Shown here piece by piece: positions 11,731 to 22,430 of a stretch of 64,000 nt of DNA. Source of the stretch: Girardinichthys multiradiatus (taxonomy: Eukaryota > Chordata > Actinopteri > Cyprinodontiformes > Goodeidae). The first letter of the stretch is position 1. Each line of letters begins with the position of its first letter. Below the pieces are notes generated by a model. It saw only the letters and a list, made by a program, of their open reading frames with translations. It was not told the DNA's origin and ran no database searches. The stretch is from NCBI RefSeq assembly GCF_021462225.1, contig NC_061812.1:43753363-43817362 (forward strand). The letters are read 5' to 3'. The position numbers were made by a program, and so were the translations under genes.

Positions 11731-12829
11731 GCATGCAGGCTTATCAGACATTTGCATGCCTCGTGTATCTCAGCATCCACATTAAAACAACATCAGTATC
11801 AGCAGTGCTCAAATGCAGCAGCAGCGACAACTCTTTATCTGTTAATGCACGAGTATGCTGGAATGTGTTTTTTTTTTCGTGGTGACATTAAAAGTAATGA
11901 GTCTAGCCAAAACACACCACCGTCAGACAGGTGGGGAGGCGCTTTCAGTCCATAGATAATAATAGTAAAAAGAGCCAGATAGCAAAAACAGTGTATCTTT
12001 GGTGGTGGGACATTCTAGAATTGATCACTAGAGTTGTAATTTTAGCCTGGCTGCCAAATTCTTATCTGCCTTTAACAGAGTGTGCACTCTGAAGGCCAGA
12101 CTTGTACCGAGGCATAAATCACAAGGCTATGGGTTCAGTCAAGCTTCAGGAAGGGTAATTAGTTATACTGATGCTCTGTATACCAGACACACAGGATGAG
12201 GCTGAGCATGCATTCTCGGTTGCTCTCATTATCATAATCATCCCCTTTAAGTGATGTAGACTCAAACACTGAGATGACAGATAAATGAAGAGTTGAGCCA
12301 GACTAACAATGTGAACTCAAGTTTTGTCCCATTTCAGCACCTATGTATTCTAAAGGAGAATAAAGCCATTTACAGGAGGAAATAAACAGGATCTTTGTAA
12401 GTGTGGCATTGATAATATCAGTGAGCAATAACCATGGTGAGACAAGAGCAAAAACTCAATAACATAACTTATGTTTGTTAACTGTTGAATAAAACCTTGC
12501 AAAATTCACACTTGGAAAGTTAATGAGAAGTGTGCCAACTAGGTATGCAGTGACAGCAGCAGGACAATAATACTAGCACCTTCCTCTGGAAAGAAATCTG
12601 AAAACAATTCACTGGTTATCAGGAAATATCTCAGGTTTGTGATCAAACTCTCAGGCACAAATGTTTTGGGGTCTTCATGTAACAAAAGATGTCAATATCT
12701 CTTAACATTTTTTCTCATCTAAACATGTTGTAGAAACCAAAACCTTAGCCCTGGGCTTGGTTTTAATAATACTTGACTAACATGAGTTTTCCTGTTTAGT
12801 TATGGGAATGTTTTCTGCAGCCCTGGTGC
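11731..12829. other. Intergenic stretch, nothing recognised
   Basis: AT-rich unique sequence. No open frame with family features and no clear repeat ends. Confidence 0.5.
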
Positions 12830-12900
12830 ATTTTGGAGTAACCCAAGGCTCCCTTTTGGGCCCTCTCTTTTTTTATACTTGTTTCCATAAATGAAACAAA
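12830..12900 (+). pseudogene. Reverse-transcriptase relic, one motif block
   Basis: A translated stretch GVTQGSLLGPLFFYTCF matches the QGS-LGPLLF block of LINE reverse transcriptases. Flanking sequence no longer reads as RT. Fragment only. Confidence 0.5.
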
Positions 12901-13402
12901 TGATTCATATCCACAGCTATTAATCCTTTATGATAGATGGCAGCATATACAAAATTTCAAAATAAATAAAACAAGAAGAATCTGGTTTGGGAATCTAACT
13001 GTATTTGTTTGAAGATGCACAAACAGGATACAGTAGTTTCTTTTCCTCTTTTTTATGTAGATATGGATAGCTTGCGATGATATTTTGAACATAATAGATG
13101 GCTTGTTGTGGAGGAGAAGTTTCTTGACCGACTGACTGCGTGAGGACTCACCGAATACGGTGTACTCAGAAACTGAGGCTGGGCAGGTCATAGAACAGAC
13201 CAATAGGAAACAACCGTACAGACACAATGTACGACTAATATTCACCCCTTGAATAACAGAATGGATTATTTACTCTCACAAGTACACACACAGCATGTAC
13301 ACTTGCAGGTAAGAGGTGTCTGTGTTTTTTTATGCACAACATGACGAAGTCAAGCTTGATGCACTAGCAGGCTGACTGCAAACATCTTGTGCAGGCAACA
13401 AC
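12901..13402. other. Spacer without recognised gene
   Basis: A 105-codon minus-strand frame (12928-13245) overlaps here but shows no domain or splice context; I treat it as chance. Confidence 0.45.
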
Positions 13403-14325
13403 AATTCAATTCAATTCAATTCAATTCAGTTTTATTTATATAGCGCCAATTCACAACACATGTCATCTCAAGGCACTTCACAACAGTCAGGTACATACAT
13501 TCCAATTAATCCTAACCATTGAACAGTGCAGTCAGATTCAGTTATTTATTCAAATTGGATAAAAAGTTTTTCTATCTAAGGAAACCCAGCAAATTGCATC
13601 CAGTCAGTGACTTGCAGCATTCACTCCTCCCGGATGAGCATGTAGAGACAGTGGACAGTCACTGGCGTTGACTTTGCAGCAATCCCTCATACTGAGCATG
13701 CATGTAGCGACAGCGAAGAGGAAAAACTACCTTTTAACAGGAAGAAACTTCCAGCAGAACCAGACTCGGTGTGAGCGGCCATCTGCCACGACCGACTGGG
13801 GGTTTGAGAGAACAGAGCAGAGACACAAAGAGAACAATGAAGCACTGATCCAGGAGTACGTTCTATGGGAAGGAAAAGCAAATGTTAATGGATGTAGCTC
13901 CTTTAGTTGTTTCACTTAGAAAGAAAGAACAGATAAACTCTTAGCCAGTTTTCAAGGTTAGAGTCTGAAAGAGAGCACATAGAATTAGTCACAGTAAAAG
14001 CTCAGTCAATTGCCATGTCTAGGAGAGAGAAACGGTTAAACACTAAAAGACAGGGCTATGTGGATCATCGGTAGAGGGTGAGAATTAAGTTGTTGCCAGC
14101 AGAAGCTCGGACGATTCCCCTCTCCAGAAAGGTGTCACAGGTAGACACAGAGCCAGGCCAGGTGTAGGTGTAGCTTCTAGGAAGAGAAAAGAGAGAACAA
14201 GGTTAAAAGCTGAAAAAACAGCAAATGATGAAAAATTGGACAGTAGTGTGAGAATGTAGCGAAGAGGGTGAAAGTGGTCATTATGTCCTCCAGCAGCCTA
14301 AGCCTATAGCAGCATAACTACACAG
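13403..14325 (-). mobile_element. AATTC-tailed LINE, 3' terminal segment
   Basis: Starts with (AATTC)n at 13406-13437 and TTTATATAGCGCCAATTCAC, the tail of a fish LINE with a long 3' untranslated region, oriented on minus. The block up to CAGCAGCCTAAGCCTATAGC is shared with 47680-48541 at high identity (for example GCGGCCATCTGCCACGACCG in both). A minus-oriented host element continues at 16492, 19810 and 21487, so this is the first of four pieces split by later insertions. Confidence 0.8.
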
Positions 14326-14394
14326 ATAGTTTCAGTTCAGATTATTTAGTTAAACGGCGCTTATTTACAACAATGTTGTCTCAAGGCACCCCAC
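14326..14394 (-). repeat. Second partial copy of the AATTC LINE tail
   Basis: CAGTTCAGATTATTTAGTTAAACGGC and the following TTGTCTCAAGGCACC repeat the GCGCC...CTCAAGGCACTT signature of 13440-13480. A comparable tail, but inverted, sits at the same breakpoint in the 47.7-kb copy. Origin unclear. Confidence 0.55.
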
Positions 14395-16491
14395 AAAGGG
14401 TCCCACTGAAGGTCATTGTTATACTAAAAACCACAAGGATTGGGATACCTCCTTCAAGGGAATCCTTCTTTTCTGAGATCATCAGCAAAAACATTAACAA
14501 TGCTCGTGCATTGTTTGCCACAGTCAACAGTTTAACAAACCCTCCTGTAACTGTAGCATCTGAACTCCACTCTACCAGGGCCTGGAATGAATTTGCTAAA
14601 TTCTTTACTGAAAAAACCCATAAGATCAGAGAGGCAGTCAGCACATCCACATCAACTCCAGTACCAATGTTGTCTCCAACCAGAACTGATTTTGACAAAA
14701 TTTCCCAATTTCACCAAATAAACTGCAAAAACTTAGAAGAAATCGTACAGCAACTAAGCTCTTCTTCCTGCTGTCTTGATGTTTTACCCACAGCTTTCCT
14801 TAAGAAAGCTTTGCCTGTAATAACATCTGATTTAACACAAATAATAAACACGTCCCTTTTGTCAGGTGTTTTCCCCCAGGCCCTGAAAACAGCAATTATC
14901 AAACCTCTATTGAAAAAGAGCAACTTGGACAAGCTGCTACTACAGAACTACAGGCCTATCTCAAACCTTCCCTTCATCAGTAAGATTACTGAAAAAGCTG
15001 TTTCAACAGCTAAACAACATCCTAACAATGACCAACCGCTTCGATGTCTTCCAGTCAGGCTTCCGTGCTCATCACAGTACAGAGATTGCTCTTGTCAAGG
15101 TGTTCAATGACATCCGTATAAATGCAGACTGTGGAAGAACCACAGTGCTGGTATTATTGGACCTTAGTGCAGCATTCAACACTGTTGATCACTCCATTTT
15201 ATTAGAGCGCCAGGAAAACTTGTCTGGTACAGCACTCAACTGGTTTAAATCCTACTTGAAGGACAGGGACTTTTTTGTGTCAGTAGGCAACTTTACATCA
15301 GAGAGCACAAAAATCACATGTGGCGTTCCCCAAGGGTCCATCTTAGGGCCCCTCCTATTCAATATCTACATGCTCCCCCTAACTCAGATTTTAATAAACA
15401 ACAACATAAGTTATCATAACTATGCAGACGACACACAGCTATACGTGACGATGTCACCAGGTGACTATGAACCCATTCAAGCGCTGGGTAAATGCTTAGA
15501 AGAAATTAATGCATGGATGGGCCAAAATTGTCTTCAGCTGAATCAAAACAAAACTGAAGTAATAATCTTTGGACCATAGTTAGAGCGTTTAAAAGTTAGC
15601 ACACAGCTTCAGTTAATACAGCTAGAAACCACCAGTCAGGCTCGAAACCTGGGTGTAGTGATGGACTCAGACCTGAACCTTCAGAGGCACATGAAGGTAG
15701 TAACTAGGTCGGCCTTCTATCACCTAAAAAAACATCTCCAGGATTAAAGGACTAATGTCTCAGCAGAACCTTGAAAAACTAATTCATGCGTTTATCTTTA
15801 GTAGAATTGATTACTGCAACGGTGTCTTCACAGGCCTGCCTAAAAAACTTGATCAGACAGCTGCAGTTGATCCAGAACGCTGCTGCCCCTCACTAGAACT
15901 AAGAAAGTGGAGCACATCACCACGGTTCTAAAGTACCTACACTGGCTCCCTGTAGCTCAGAGAATAGAGTTTAAAATACTTCTATTAGTCTATAAATCAC
16001 TGAATGACTTAGCACCAAAATACATTACTGACTTGTTGTCAGTGTATCAACCACCCAGACCTCTCATCTCGCTCAAATCTACTCTGCATACCCAAAACCA
16101 GAACTAAACATGGAGAAGCAGCTTTTAGTTCTTATGCTCCACTAATCTGGAATAAACTGCCAGAAAACTGTAAAAGCGCCGAAACCCTAAGTTACTTTAA
16201 ATCAAGATTGAAAACTTATTTGTTTAGAGTGGCCTTTGACTGTGCCATCTAGGCATGATCCGTTGCGTTTTCAGTCCAAATGTCCTTTCTTTTTCTTGTC
16301 CATCATTCTATTCTCTTTATTTTATTTTACCTTTTTAAATTACCTCTGTTTGATTTTATCATTTGATTTGTTTTTCTGTGTCTGTAGCTGTGTTTATTTT
16401 CTTTGTGATTGTATTGTAATTGTATGTACAGCGCTTTGAGTGACTTGTTGCTGAAAAGCGCTACATAAATGAACTTACCTTACCTATGTCA
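14395..16491 (+). mobile_element. L2-type LINE with most of the RT
   Basis: Inserted in the minus-strand LINE. Frame 14373-15110 covers the pre-RT region and the first RT motif ([18 protein letters not shown]). A frameshift around 15000-15035 moves the RT to frame 15028-15579: [16 protein letters not shown] (motif A Asp), [14 protein letters not shown], and YADDTQLYV, the intact catalytic YADD, then [11 protein letters not shown] stop at 15577-15579 and further shifts break the C-terminal part (15907-16107: LHWLPVAQRIEFKILLLVYK). The 3' end has AGCGCTTTGAG and a short ACTTACCTTACC tail at 16430-16491. The endonuclease is absent (5' truncated). Confidence 0.85.
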
Positions 16492-16761
16492 GACTGATTA
16501 TAACCATTGGAAAAGAGAAGGGGTCATACAGGTAGCAGAAATGGAGGGTGTGTTTGCACCACAACCATAACTGAGCCGGTTTAGGCTAAACTTGACTCCC
16601 CCTTACTCCAACCAACAGGGAGGGAGAAAGGCTCCCTCCCTGATAACCTAAGCCACTCTAACTATAAGCTTTATCAAAACGGAAAGTTTTAAGCCTAGCC
16701 TTAAAGGTAGACAGGGTTTCTGCCTCATGGACCAAAACCGGGAGCTGGTTCCGCAGGAAAG
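16492..16761 (-). mobile_element. AATTC-tailed LINE, second segment (3' untranslated region)
   Basis: Non-coding LINE sequence with CTAACTATAAGCTTTATC and GGTTTCTGCCTCATGGACC, matching the known long 3' region of this fish LINE. It stops at CCGCAGGAAAG (16751-16761), which is the target duplication of the Rex3 insertion. Confidence 0.75.
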
Positions 16762-19700
16762 TTTGTTCGTTCGTTCGTCGTCTTCCGCTTATCCAGGACC
16801 GGGTCGCGGGGGCAGCAGACTCAGCAGACTCAGCAGAGACGCCCAGACGTCCCTCTCTCCAGACACCTCCTCCAGCTCCTCCAGGGGGAGCCCAAGGCGT
16901 TCCCAGGCCAGCCGAGAGACATAGTCCCTCCAGCGTGTCCTGGGCCGTCCCCTGGGCCTCCTCCCGGTGGGACGTGCCTGGAAAACCTCCCGAGGAAGGC
17001 GTCCAGGAGGCATCCGGTATAGATGCCCGAGCCACCTCAACTGGCTCCTCTCAATGTGGAGGAACAGCGGCTCTACTCCGAGCTCCTCCCGGATGGCCGA
17101 GCTCCTCACCCTATCTCTAAGGGAGTGCCCGGCCACCCTACGGAGGAAGCTCATTTCAGCCGCTTGTATCCGTGATCTCGTTCTTTCGGTCATGACCCAA
17201 AGTTCATGGCCATAGGTGAGGGTAGGAACGTAGACCGACCAGTAAATTGAGAGCTTTGCTTTTCGGCTCAGCTCTCTCTTCACCACAATGGACCGGCACA
17301 GCACCCCCATTACTGTGGCAGCTGCACCGATCCGTCTGTCGATCTCCCGCTCCATTCTTCCCTCACTCGTGAACAAGACCCCGAGATACTTAAACTCCTC
17401 CACTTGAGGCAGGAACTCCCCTCCAACCTGAAGAGGACAAGCCACCCTTTTCCGGTCGAGTACCATGGCCTCGGACTTGGAGGAGCTGATCCTCATCCCA
17501 GCCGCTTCACACTCGGCTGCGAACCGCCACAGCGCATGCTGTAGGTCTTGGCTAGAAGGGGCCAGCAGGACCACGTCATCCGCAAAAAGAAGAGACGAAA
17601 TCCACTGGTCCCCAAACCAGACCCCCTCCGGCCCTTGGCTGCGTCTAGAAATCCTGTCCATAAGAGTTATGAACAGGACCGGCGACAAAAGGCAGCCCTG
17701 CCGGAGTCCAACATACACTGGGAACAGGTCCGACTTAGTGCCGGCAATGCGGACCAAACTCCTGCTCCGCTCGTACAGGGACCGGATGGCCCCTAATAAA
17801 GGGCCCCCGATTCCATACTCCTGGAGCACCCCCCACAGGGCATCACGAGGGACACAGTCGAATGCCTTCTCCAGGTCCACAAAACACATGTGAACCGGTT
17901 GGGCAAACTCCCATGAACCCTCGAGCACCCTGTAGAGGGTATAGAGCTGGTCCAGTGTTCCACGGCTGGGACGAAAACCACACTGTTCCTCCTGAAGCCG
18001 AGGTTCGACTATCGGTCGGACTCTCCTCTCCAATACCCTGGCGTAGGCCTTACCAGGGAGGCTGAGGAGTGTGATCCCCCTGTAGTTGGAACACACCCTC
18101 CGGTCCCCCTTCTTATAAAGGGGGACCACCACCCCAGTCTGCCAGTCCAAAGGCACTGTCCCCGACCGCCACGCAATGTTGAAGAGGCGTGTCAACCATG
18201 ACAGCCCTACAACATCCAGAGACTTGAGGTACTCAGGGCGGATCTCATCCACCCCCGAAGCCTTGCCACCGCGGAGCTTTTTAACCACCTCGGTGACTTC
18301 AGCCTGGGTGATGAAAGAGTCCAACCCCGAGTCCCCAGCCTCTGTTTCCACCACGGAATGCGTGATTGCAGGATTGAGGAGATCCTCGAAGTACTCCTTC
18401 CACCGCCCGATAATGTCCTCAGTCGAGGTCAGCAGTCTCCCGCCCCCACTATAAACAGTGTTGGCAAAGCACTGCTTCCCCCTCCTGAGGCGCCGGACGG
18501 TTTGCCAAAATCGCGTCGAGGCCAACCGGTAGTCCTTCTCCATGGCCTCACCGAACTCTTCCCAGGCCCGAGTTTTTGCCTCTGCCACAGCCCGGGCCGC
18601 AGCACACTTGGCCTCACGGTACCCGTCAGCCGCCTCAGGAGTCCCACAAGCCAACCACAGCCGATAGGACTCCTTCTTCAGCTTAACAGCATCCCTTACT
18701 GCCGGTGTCTACCACCGGGTTGTGGGATTGCCGCCACGACAGGCACCGCAGACCTTACGGCCGCAGCTATGGGCAGCAGCATCGACAATAGATGCAGAGA
18801 ACATGGTCCACTCGGACTCTATGTCTCCAACATCCCCCGGGATCTGGTCGAAGCTCTCCCGGAGGTGGGAGTTGAATACATCCCTGGCCGAGGGCTCCGC
18901 CAGGCGTTCCCAGCAGACCCTCACTATGCGCTTGGGCCTGCCGAGTCTGTCCGGCTTTCTCCTCCTCCAGCGGATCCAACTCACCACCAGGTGATGATCA
19001 GTGGACAGCTCAGCCCCTCTCTTCACCCGAGTGTCCAAAACATGCGGCCGAAGGTCTGATGATACGACAACAAAGTCGATCATCGACCTCCTGCCTAGGG
19101 TGTCCTGGTGCCAAGTGCACTGATGGACACCCTTATGTTTGAACATGGTGTTCGTTATGGACAATCCGTGACTAGCACAGAAGTCCAATAACAAAACACC
19201 ACTCGGATTCAGATCGGGGAGGCCATTCCTCCCGATCACGCCTCTCCAGGTGTCACTGTCGTTCCCCACGTGGGCATTGAAGTCCCCCAGCAGAATAATG
19301 GAGTCCCCGGGAGGGGCACTATCCAGCACCCCCGACAGGGACGCCAAGAAGGCAGGGTACTCTGCACTACCACTTGGCCCGTAGGCTGAAATGATAGTCA
19401 GAGACCTCTCCCCAACCCGAAGGCGCAGGGATACAACCCTCTCATCCACTGGGGTAAACCCCAACACGAGACGGCTGAGCTGGGGGGCAACAAGCAAACT
19501 CACACCAGCCCGCCGCCTCTCCCCGTGGGCCACTCCAGAGTAGAAGAGAGTCCGACCCCTCTCAAGGAGATGGGTTCCAGAGCCCACGCTGTGCGTGGAG
19601 GCGAGCCCGACTATTTCTAGTTGATATCTCTCGACCTCCCGCACAAGCTCAGACTCCTTCCCCCCCAGCGAGGTGACATTCCACGTCCCTAGAGCCAGCC

Positions 19701-19809
19701 TAAGCATCCGGGGATCGGGCTGTTGAGGTCTCCACCTTCGTCCGCCACCCAATCCTCTTTGCACCGGTCCCTCACGGTTCCCCCTGCAGGTGGTGGGCCC
19801 ACTGGAGGA
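16762..19809 (-). mobile_element. Rex3 non-LTR retrotransposon (RTE clade)
   Basis: A 3.05-kb element flanked by the 11-bp duplication CCGCAGGAAAG (16751-16761 and 19810-19820), with a short TTCG-repeat tail at its 3' end (16764-16778). The translated RT and the sites at 17680-17700 and 18125-18144, which match the published Rex3 PCR primer sites as I remember them, identify Rex3, first described in Xiphophorus. GC content is far higher than the surroundings. It appears close to full length for Rex3, though the 5' end cannot be judged without a reference. Confidence 0.92.
16789..19707 (-). pseudogene. Rex3 ORF: AP endonuclease plus reverse transcriptase, one nonsense codon
   Basis: Polyprotein that nicks target DNA and reverse-transcribes the element's RNA. 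From Met at 19707: apurinic-type endonuclease (LGTWNVTSL start, [33 protein letters not shown] with the catalytic Asp-His), linker, then RT. The RT shows GVDEIRPEYLKSL, CSNYRGITLLSL, VDLEKAFDCVPRD (motif A), LRQGCLLSPVLF and LLFADDVVLLA (catalytic FADD). A C-terminal region with TYGHELWVMTERTRSRIQAA ends in PRPGPG and stop at 16789-16791. The frame is continuous except for one in-frame TAG at 18709-18711, where the family has TGG (Trp-Trp-Thr-Pro context). A single substitution thus splits the ORF; I see no frameshift. Confidence 0.9.
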
Positions 19810-19925
19810 CCGCAGGAAAGGAGCCTGATAACTAAAGGATCTGCCTCCCATTCTACTTCTAGAGACTCTAGGAACCACCAGTAAACCTGCAGTCTGAGAA
19901 CCAAGTGCCCTGTTAGGAACATATA
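19810..19925 (-). mobile_element. AATTC-tailed LINE, third segment
   Basis: Short piece of LINE 3' region (CTGCCTCCCATTCTACTTCT, AACCTGCAGTCTGAGAACC) between the Rex3 duplication and the TA target of the next transposon. Confidence 0.75.
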
Positions 19926-21486
19926 CAGGTCCTTCTCAAAAAATTAGCATATTGTGATAAAGTTCATTATTTTCTATAATGTAATGATGAAAATTTAACA
20001 TTCATATATTTTAGATTCATTGCACACTAACTGAAATATTTCAGGTCCTTTATTGTCTTAATACGGATGATTTTGGCATACAGCTCATGAAAACCATAAA
20101 TTCCTATCTCACAAAATTAGCATATTTCATCTGACCAATAAAATAAAAGTGTTTTTAATACAAAAAACGTCAACCTTCAAATAATCATGTACAGTTATAC
20201 ACTCAATACTTGGTCGGGAATCCTTTTGCAGAAATGACTGCTTCAATGCGGCGTGGCATGGAGGCAATCAGCCTGAGGCACTGCTGAGGTCTTATGGAGG
20301 CCCAGGATGTTTCGATGGCGGCCTTTAGCTCATCCAGAGTGTTGGGTCTTGAGTCTCTCAAGGTTCTCTTCACAATATCCCACAGATTCTCTATGGGGTT
20401 CAGGTCAGGAGAGTTGGCAGGCCAATTGAGCACAGTGATACCATGGTCAGTAAACCATTTACCAGTGGTTTTGGCACTGTGAGCAGGTGCCAGGTCGTGC
20501 TGAAAAATGAAATCTTCATCTCCATAAAGCTTTTCAGCAGATGGAAGCATGAAGTGCTCCAAAATCTCCTGATAGCTAGCTGCATTGACCCTGCCCTTGA
20601 TAAAACACAGTGGACCAACACCAGCAGCTGACACGGCACCCCAGACCATCACTGACTGTGGGTACTTGACACTGGACTTCTGGCATTTTGGCATTTCCTT
20701 CTCCCCAGTCTTCCTCCAGACTCTGGCACCTTGATTTCCGAATGACATGCAGAATTTGCTTTCATCCGAAAAAAGTACTTTGGACCACTGAGCAACAGTC
20801 CAGTGCTGCTTCTCTGTAGCCCAGGTCTGGGCAATGCGGCGCCTGTAGCCCATTTCCTGCACACGCCTGTGCACGGTGGCTCTGGATGTTTCTACTCCAG
20901 ACTCAGTCCACTGCTTCCGCAGGTCCCCCAAGGTCGGCCCTTCTCTACAATGTTCCTCAGGGTCCGGTCACCTCTTCTCGTTGTGCAGCGTTTTCTGCCA
21001 CACTTTTTCCTTCCCACAGACTTCCCACTGAGGTGCCTTGATACAGCACTCTGGGAACAGCCTATTCGTTCAGAAATTTCTTTCTGTGTCTTACCCTCTT
21101 GCTTGAGGGTGTCAATAGTGGCCTTCTGGACAGCAGTCAGGTCGGCAGTCTTACCCATGATTGGGGTTTTGAGTGATGAACCAGGCTGGGAGTTTTAAAG
21201 GCCTCAGGAATCTTTTGCAGGTGTTTAGAGTTAACTCGTTGATTCAGATGATTAGGTTCATAGCTCGTTTAGAGACCCTTTTAATGATATGCTAATTTTG
21301 TGAGATAGGAATTTTGGGTTTTCATGAGCTGTATGCCAAAATCATCCATATTAAGACAATAAAAGACCTGAAATATTTCAGTTAGTGTGCAATGAATCTA
21401 AAATATATGAATGTTAAATTTTCATCATGACATTATGGAAAATAATGAACTTTATCACAATATGCTAATATTTTGAGAAGGACCTG
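19926..21486 (-). mobile_element. Tc1/mariner element, copy A, with long terminal inverted repeats
   Basis: 1561 bp between TA dinucleotides (19924-19925 and 21487-21488). The ends CAGGTCCTTCTCAAAA and TTTTGAGAAGGACCTG are inverted, and the inverted similarity runs about 200 bp inward on each side. Two more copies lie at 34026-35593 and 44787-46380. Inserted into the LINE between its third and fourth segments. Confidence 0.93.
20203..21158 (-). pseudogene. Tc1-type transposase, copy A, frameshifted
   Basis: Cut-and-paste DDE transposase of the IS630/Tc1/mariner superfamily. The start MGKTADLTAVQKATID is at 21158; an N-terminal helix-turn-helix (EISERIGCSQSAVSRHL) follows. The catalytic domain has LFSDESKF (Asp), FQHDLAPAHSA (Asp) and NSPDLNPIENLWD (Glu), ending GFPTKY at 20206. 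A 7-bp deletion near 20935, relative to copies B and C, shifts the frame after IVEKGR, so the N-terminal and catalytic parts are in different frames (20892-21158 and 20203-20931). It also lacks 14 codons present in copy C. Confidence 0.92.
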
Positions 21487-22430
21487 TAGAACAATCAGTT
21501 CTCTGATGTATGATGGAGCTAAATCATTAAGGGCTTTATATGTGAGGAGGAGAATTTTAAATTATATTCTGGATTTAACAGGGAGCCAATGAAGGGAAGC
21601 TAAAATAGGAGAAATATGATCTCTCTTTTTAATTTTCATCAGAACTTTTGCTGCAGCATTTTGAATCAACTGAAGGCTTTTAACTGCATTTTGTGGACAT
21701 CCTGATAGTAAAGAATTACAATAGTCCAGCCTTGAAGTAACAAATGCATGGACTAGTTTTTCAGCGTCACTACTGGATAGGATATTTCTAATTTGGGCAA
21801 TGTTCCGGAGGTGAAAGAAGGAAATCCTAGAAACCTGTTTAATATGGGATTTAAATAACATGTCCTGGACAAAATAACACCAAGGTTTTTTACTTTATTA
21901 CCGGAGGTCAATTTAATGCCATCCAGGTTAAGTGATTGACTAAGCAGTTTCTTTTTTAAAGACTCCGGTCCAAAGACGACAACTTCTGTCTTGTCTGAAT
22001 TTAGAAGCAAAAAATGTAAAGTCATCCAAGTGTTTATATCTTCAAGATATGCTTGTAGTCTATCTAACTGGTTGGGCTCATCAGGATTTATGGATAAGTA
22101 AAGCTGAATGTCATCAGCGTAACAGTGAAAATGTATCCTATGCTGTCTGATAATTTGACCTATTGGAAGCATATATATATAGTAAAGAGAATTGGCCCAA
22201 GTACTGAACCCTGGAGTTTAAAGATGATTTATCATTTACATGAACAAACTGGAATCTGTCAGACAGATAAGATTCAAACCAGCCTAGCGCTGTTCCCCTG
22301 ATTCTTACAGCATATTCCGGCCTTTTTAAGAGAATATTATGGTTGACTGTATCAAATGCAGCACTGAGATCTAACAGAACCAGTACAGACACAAGTCCAT
22401 TATCTGAGGCCATAACAGAATGGGTCTGCT
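21487..22430 (-). pseudogene. AATTC-tailed LINE, fourth segment: RT C-terminal part
   Basis: Reverse-strand [22 protein letters not shown] (motif A) at 22340-22400, [17 protein letters not shown], a degraded QGS region, HCYADDIQLYLS (YADD active site) near 22110-22135, NSDKTEVVVFGPE, then DYCNSLLSGCPQNAVKSLQ and SPILASLHWLPVKSRI towards 21565. Frameshifts separate frames 22138-22413, 21753-22172 and 21562-21861. Truncated at about 22430, so this LINE lost its 5' half on arrival or later. Confidence 0.85.

Noticed and set aside
13406..13437. CRISPR-like or other short direct repeats
   Set aside because: A simple (AATTC)n tail of a LINE with no spacers.
17465..19059. Several + strand open frames of 80-233 codons
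   Set aside because: Antisense of the Rex3 ORF, whose minus-strand translation has full endonuclease and RT motifs.
20803..21198. 131-codon + frame with similar frames at 45762-46091 and (on minus) 34314-34643
   Set aside because: Antisense of the Tc1 transposase; recurring only because the transposon recurs.
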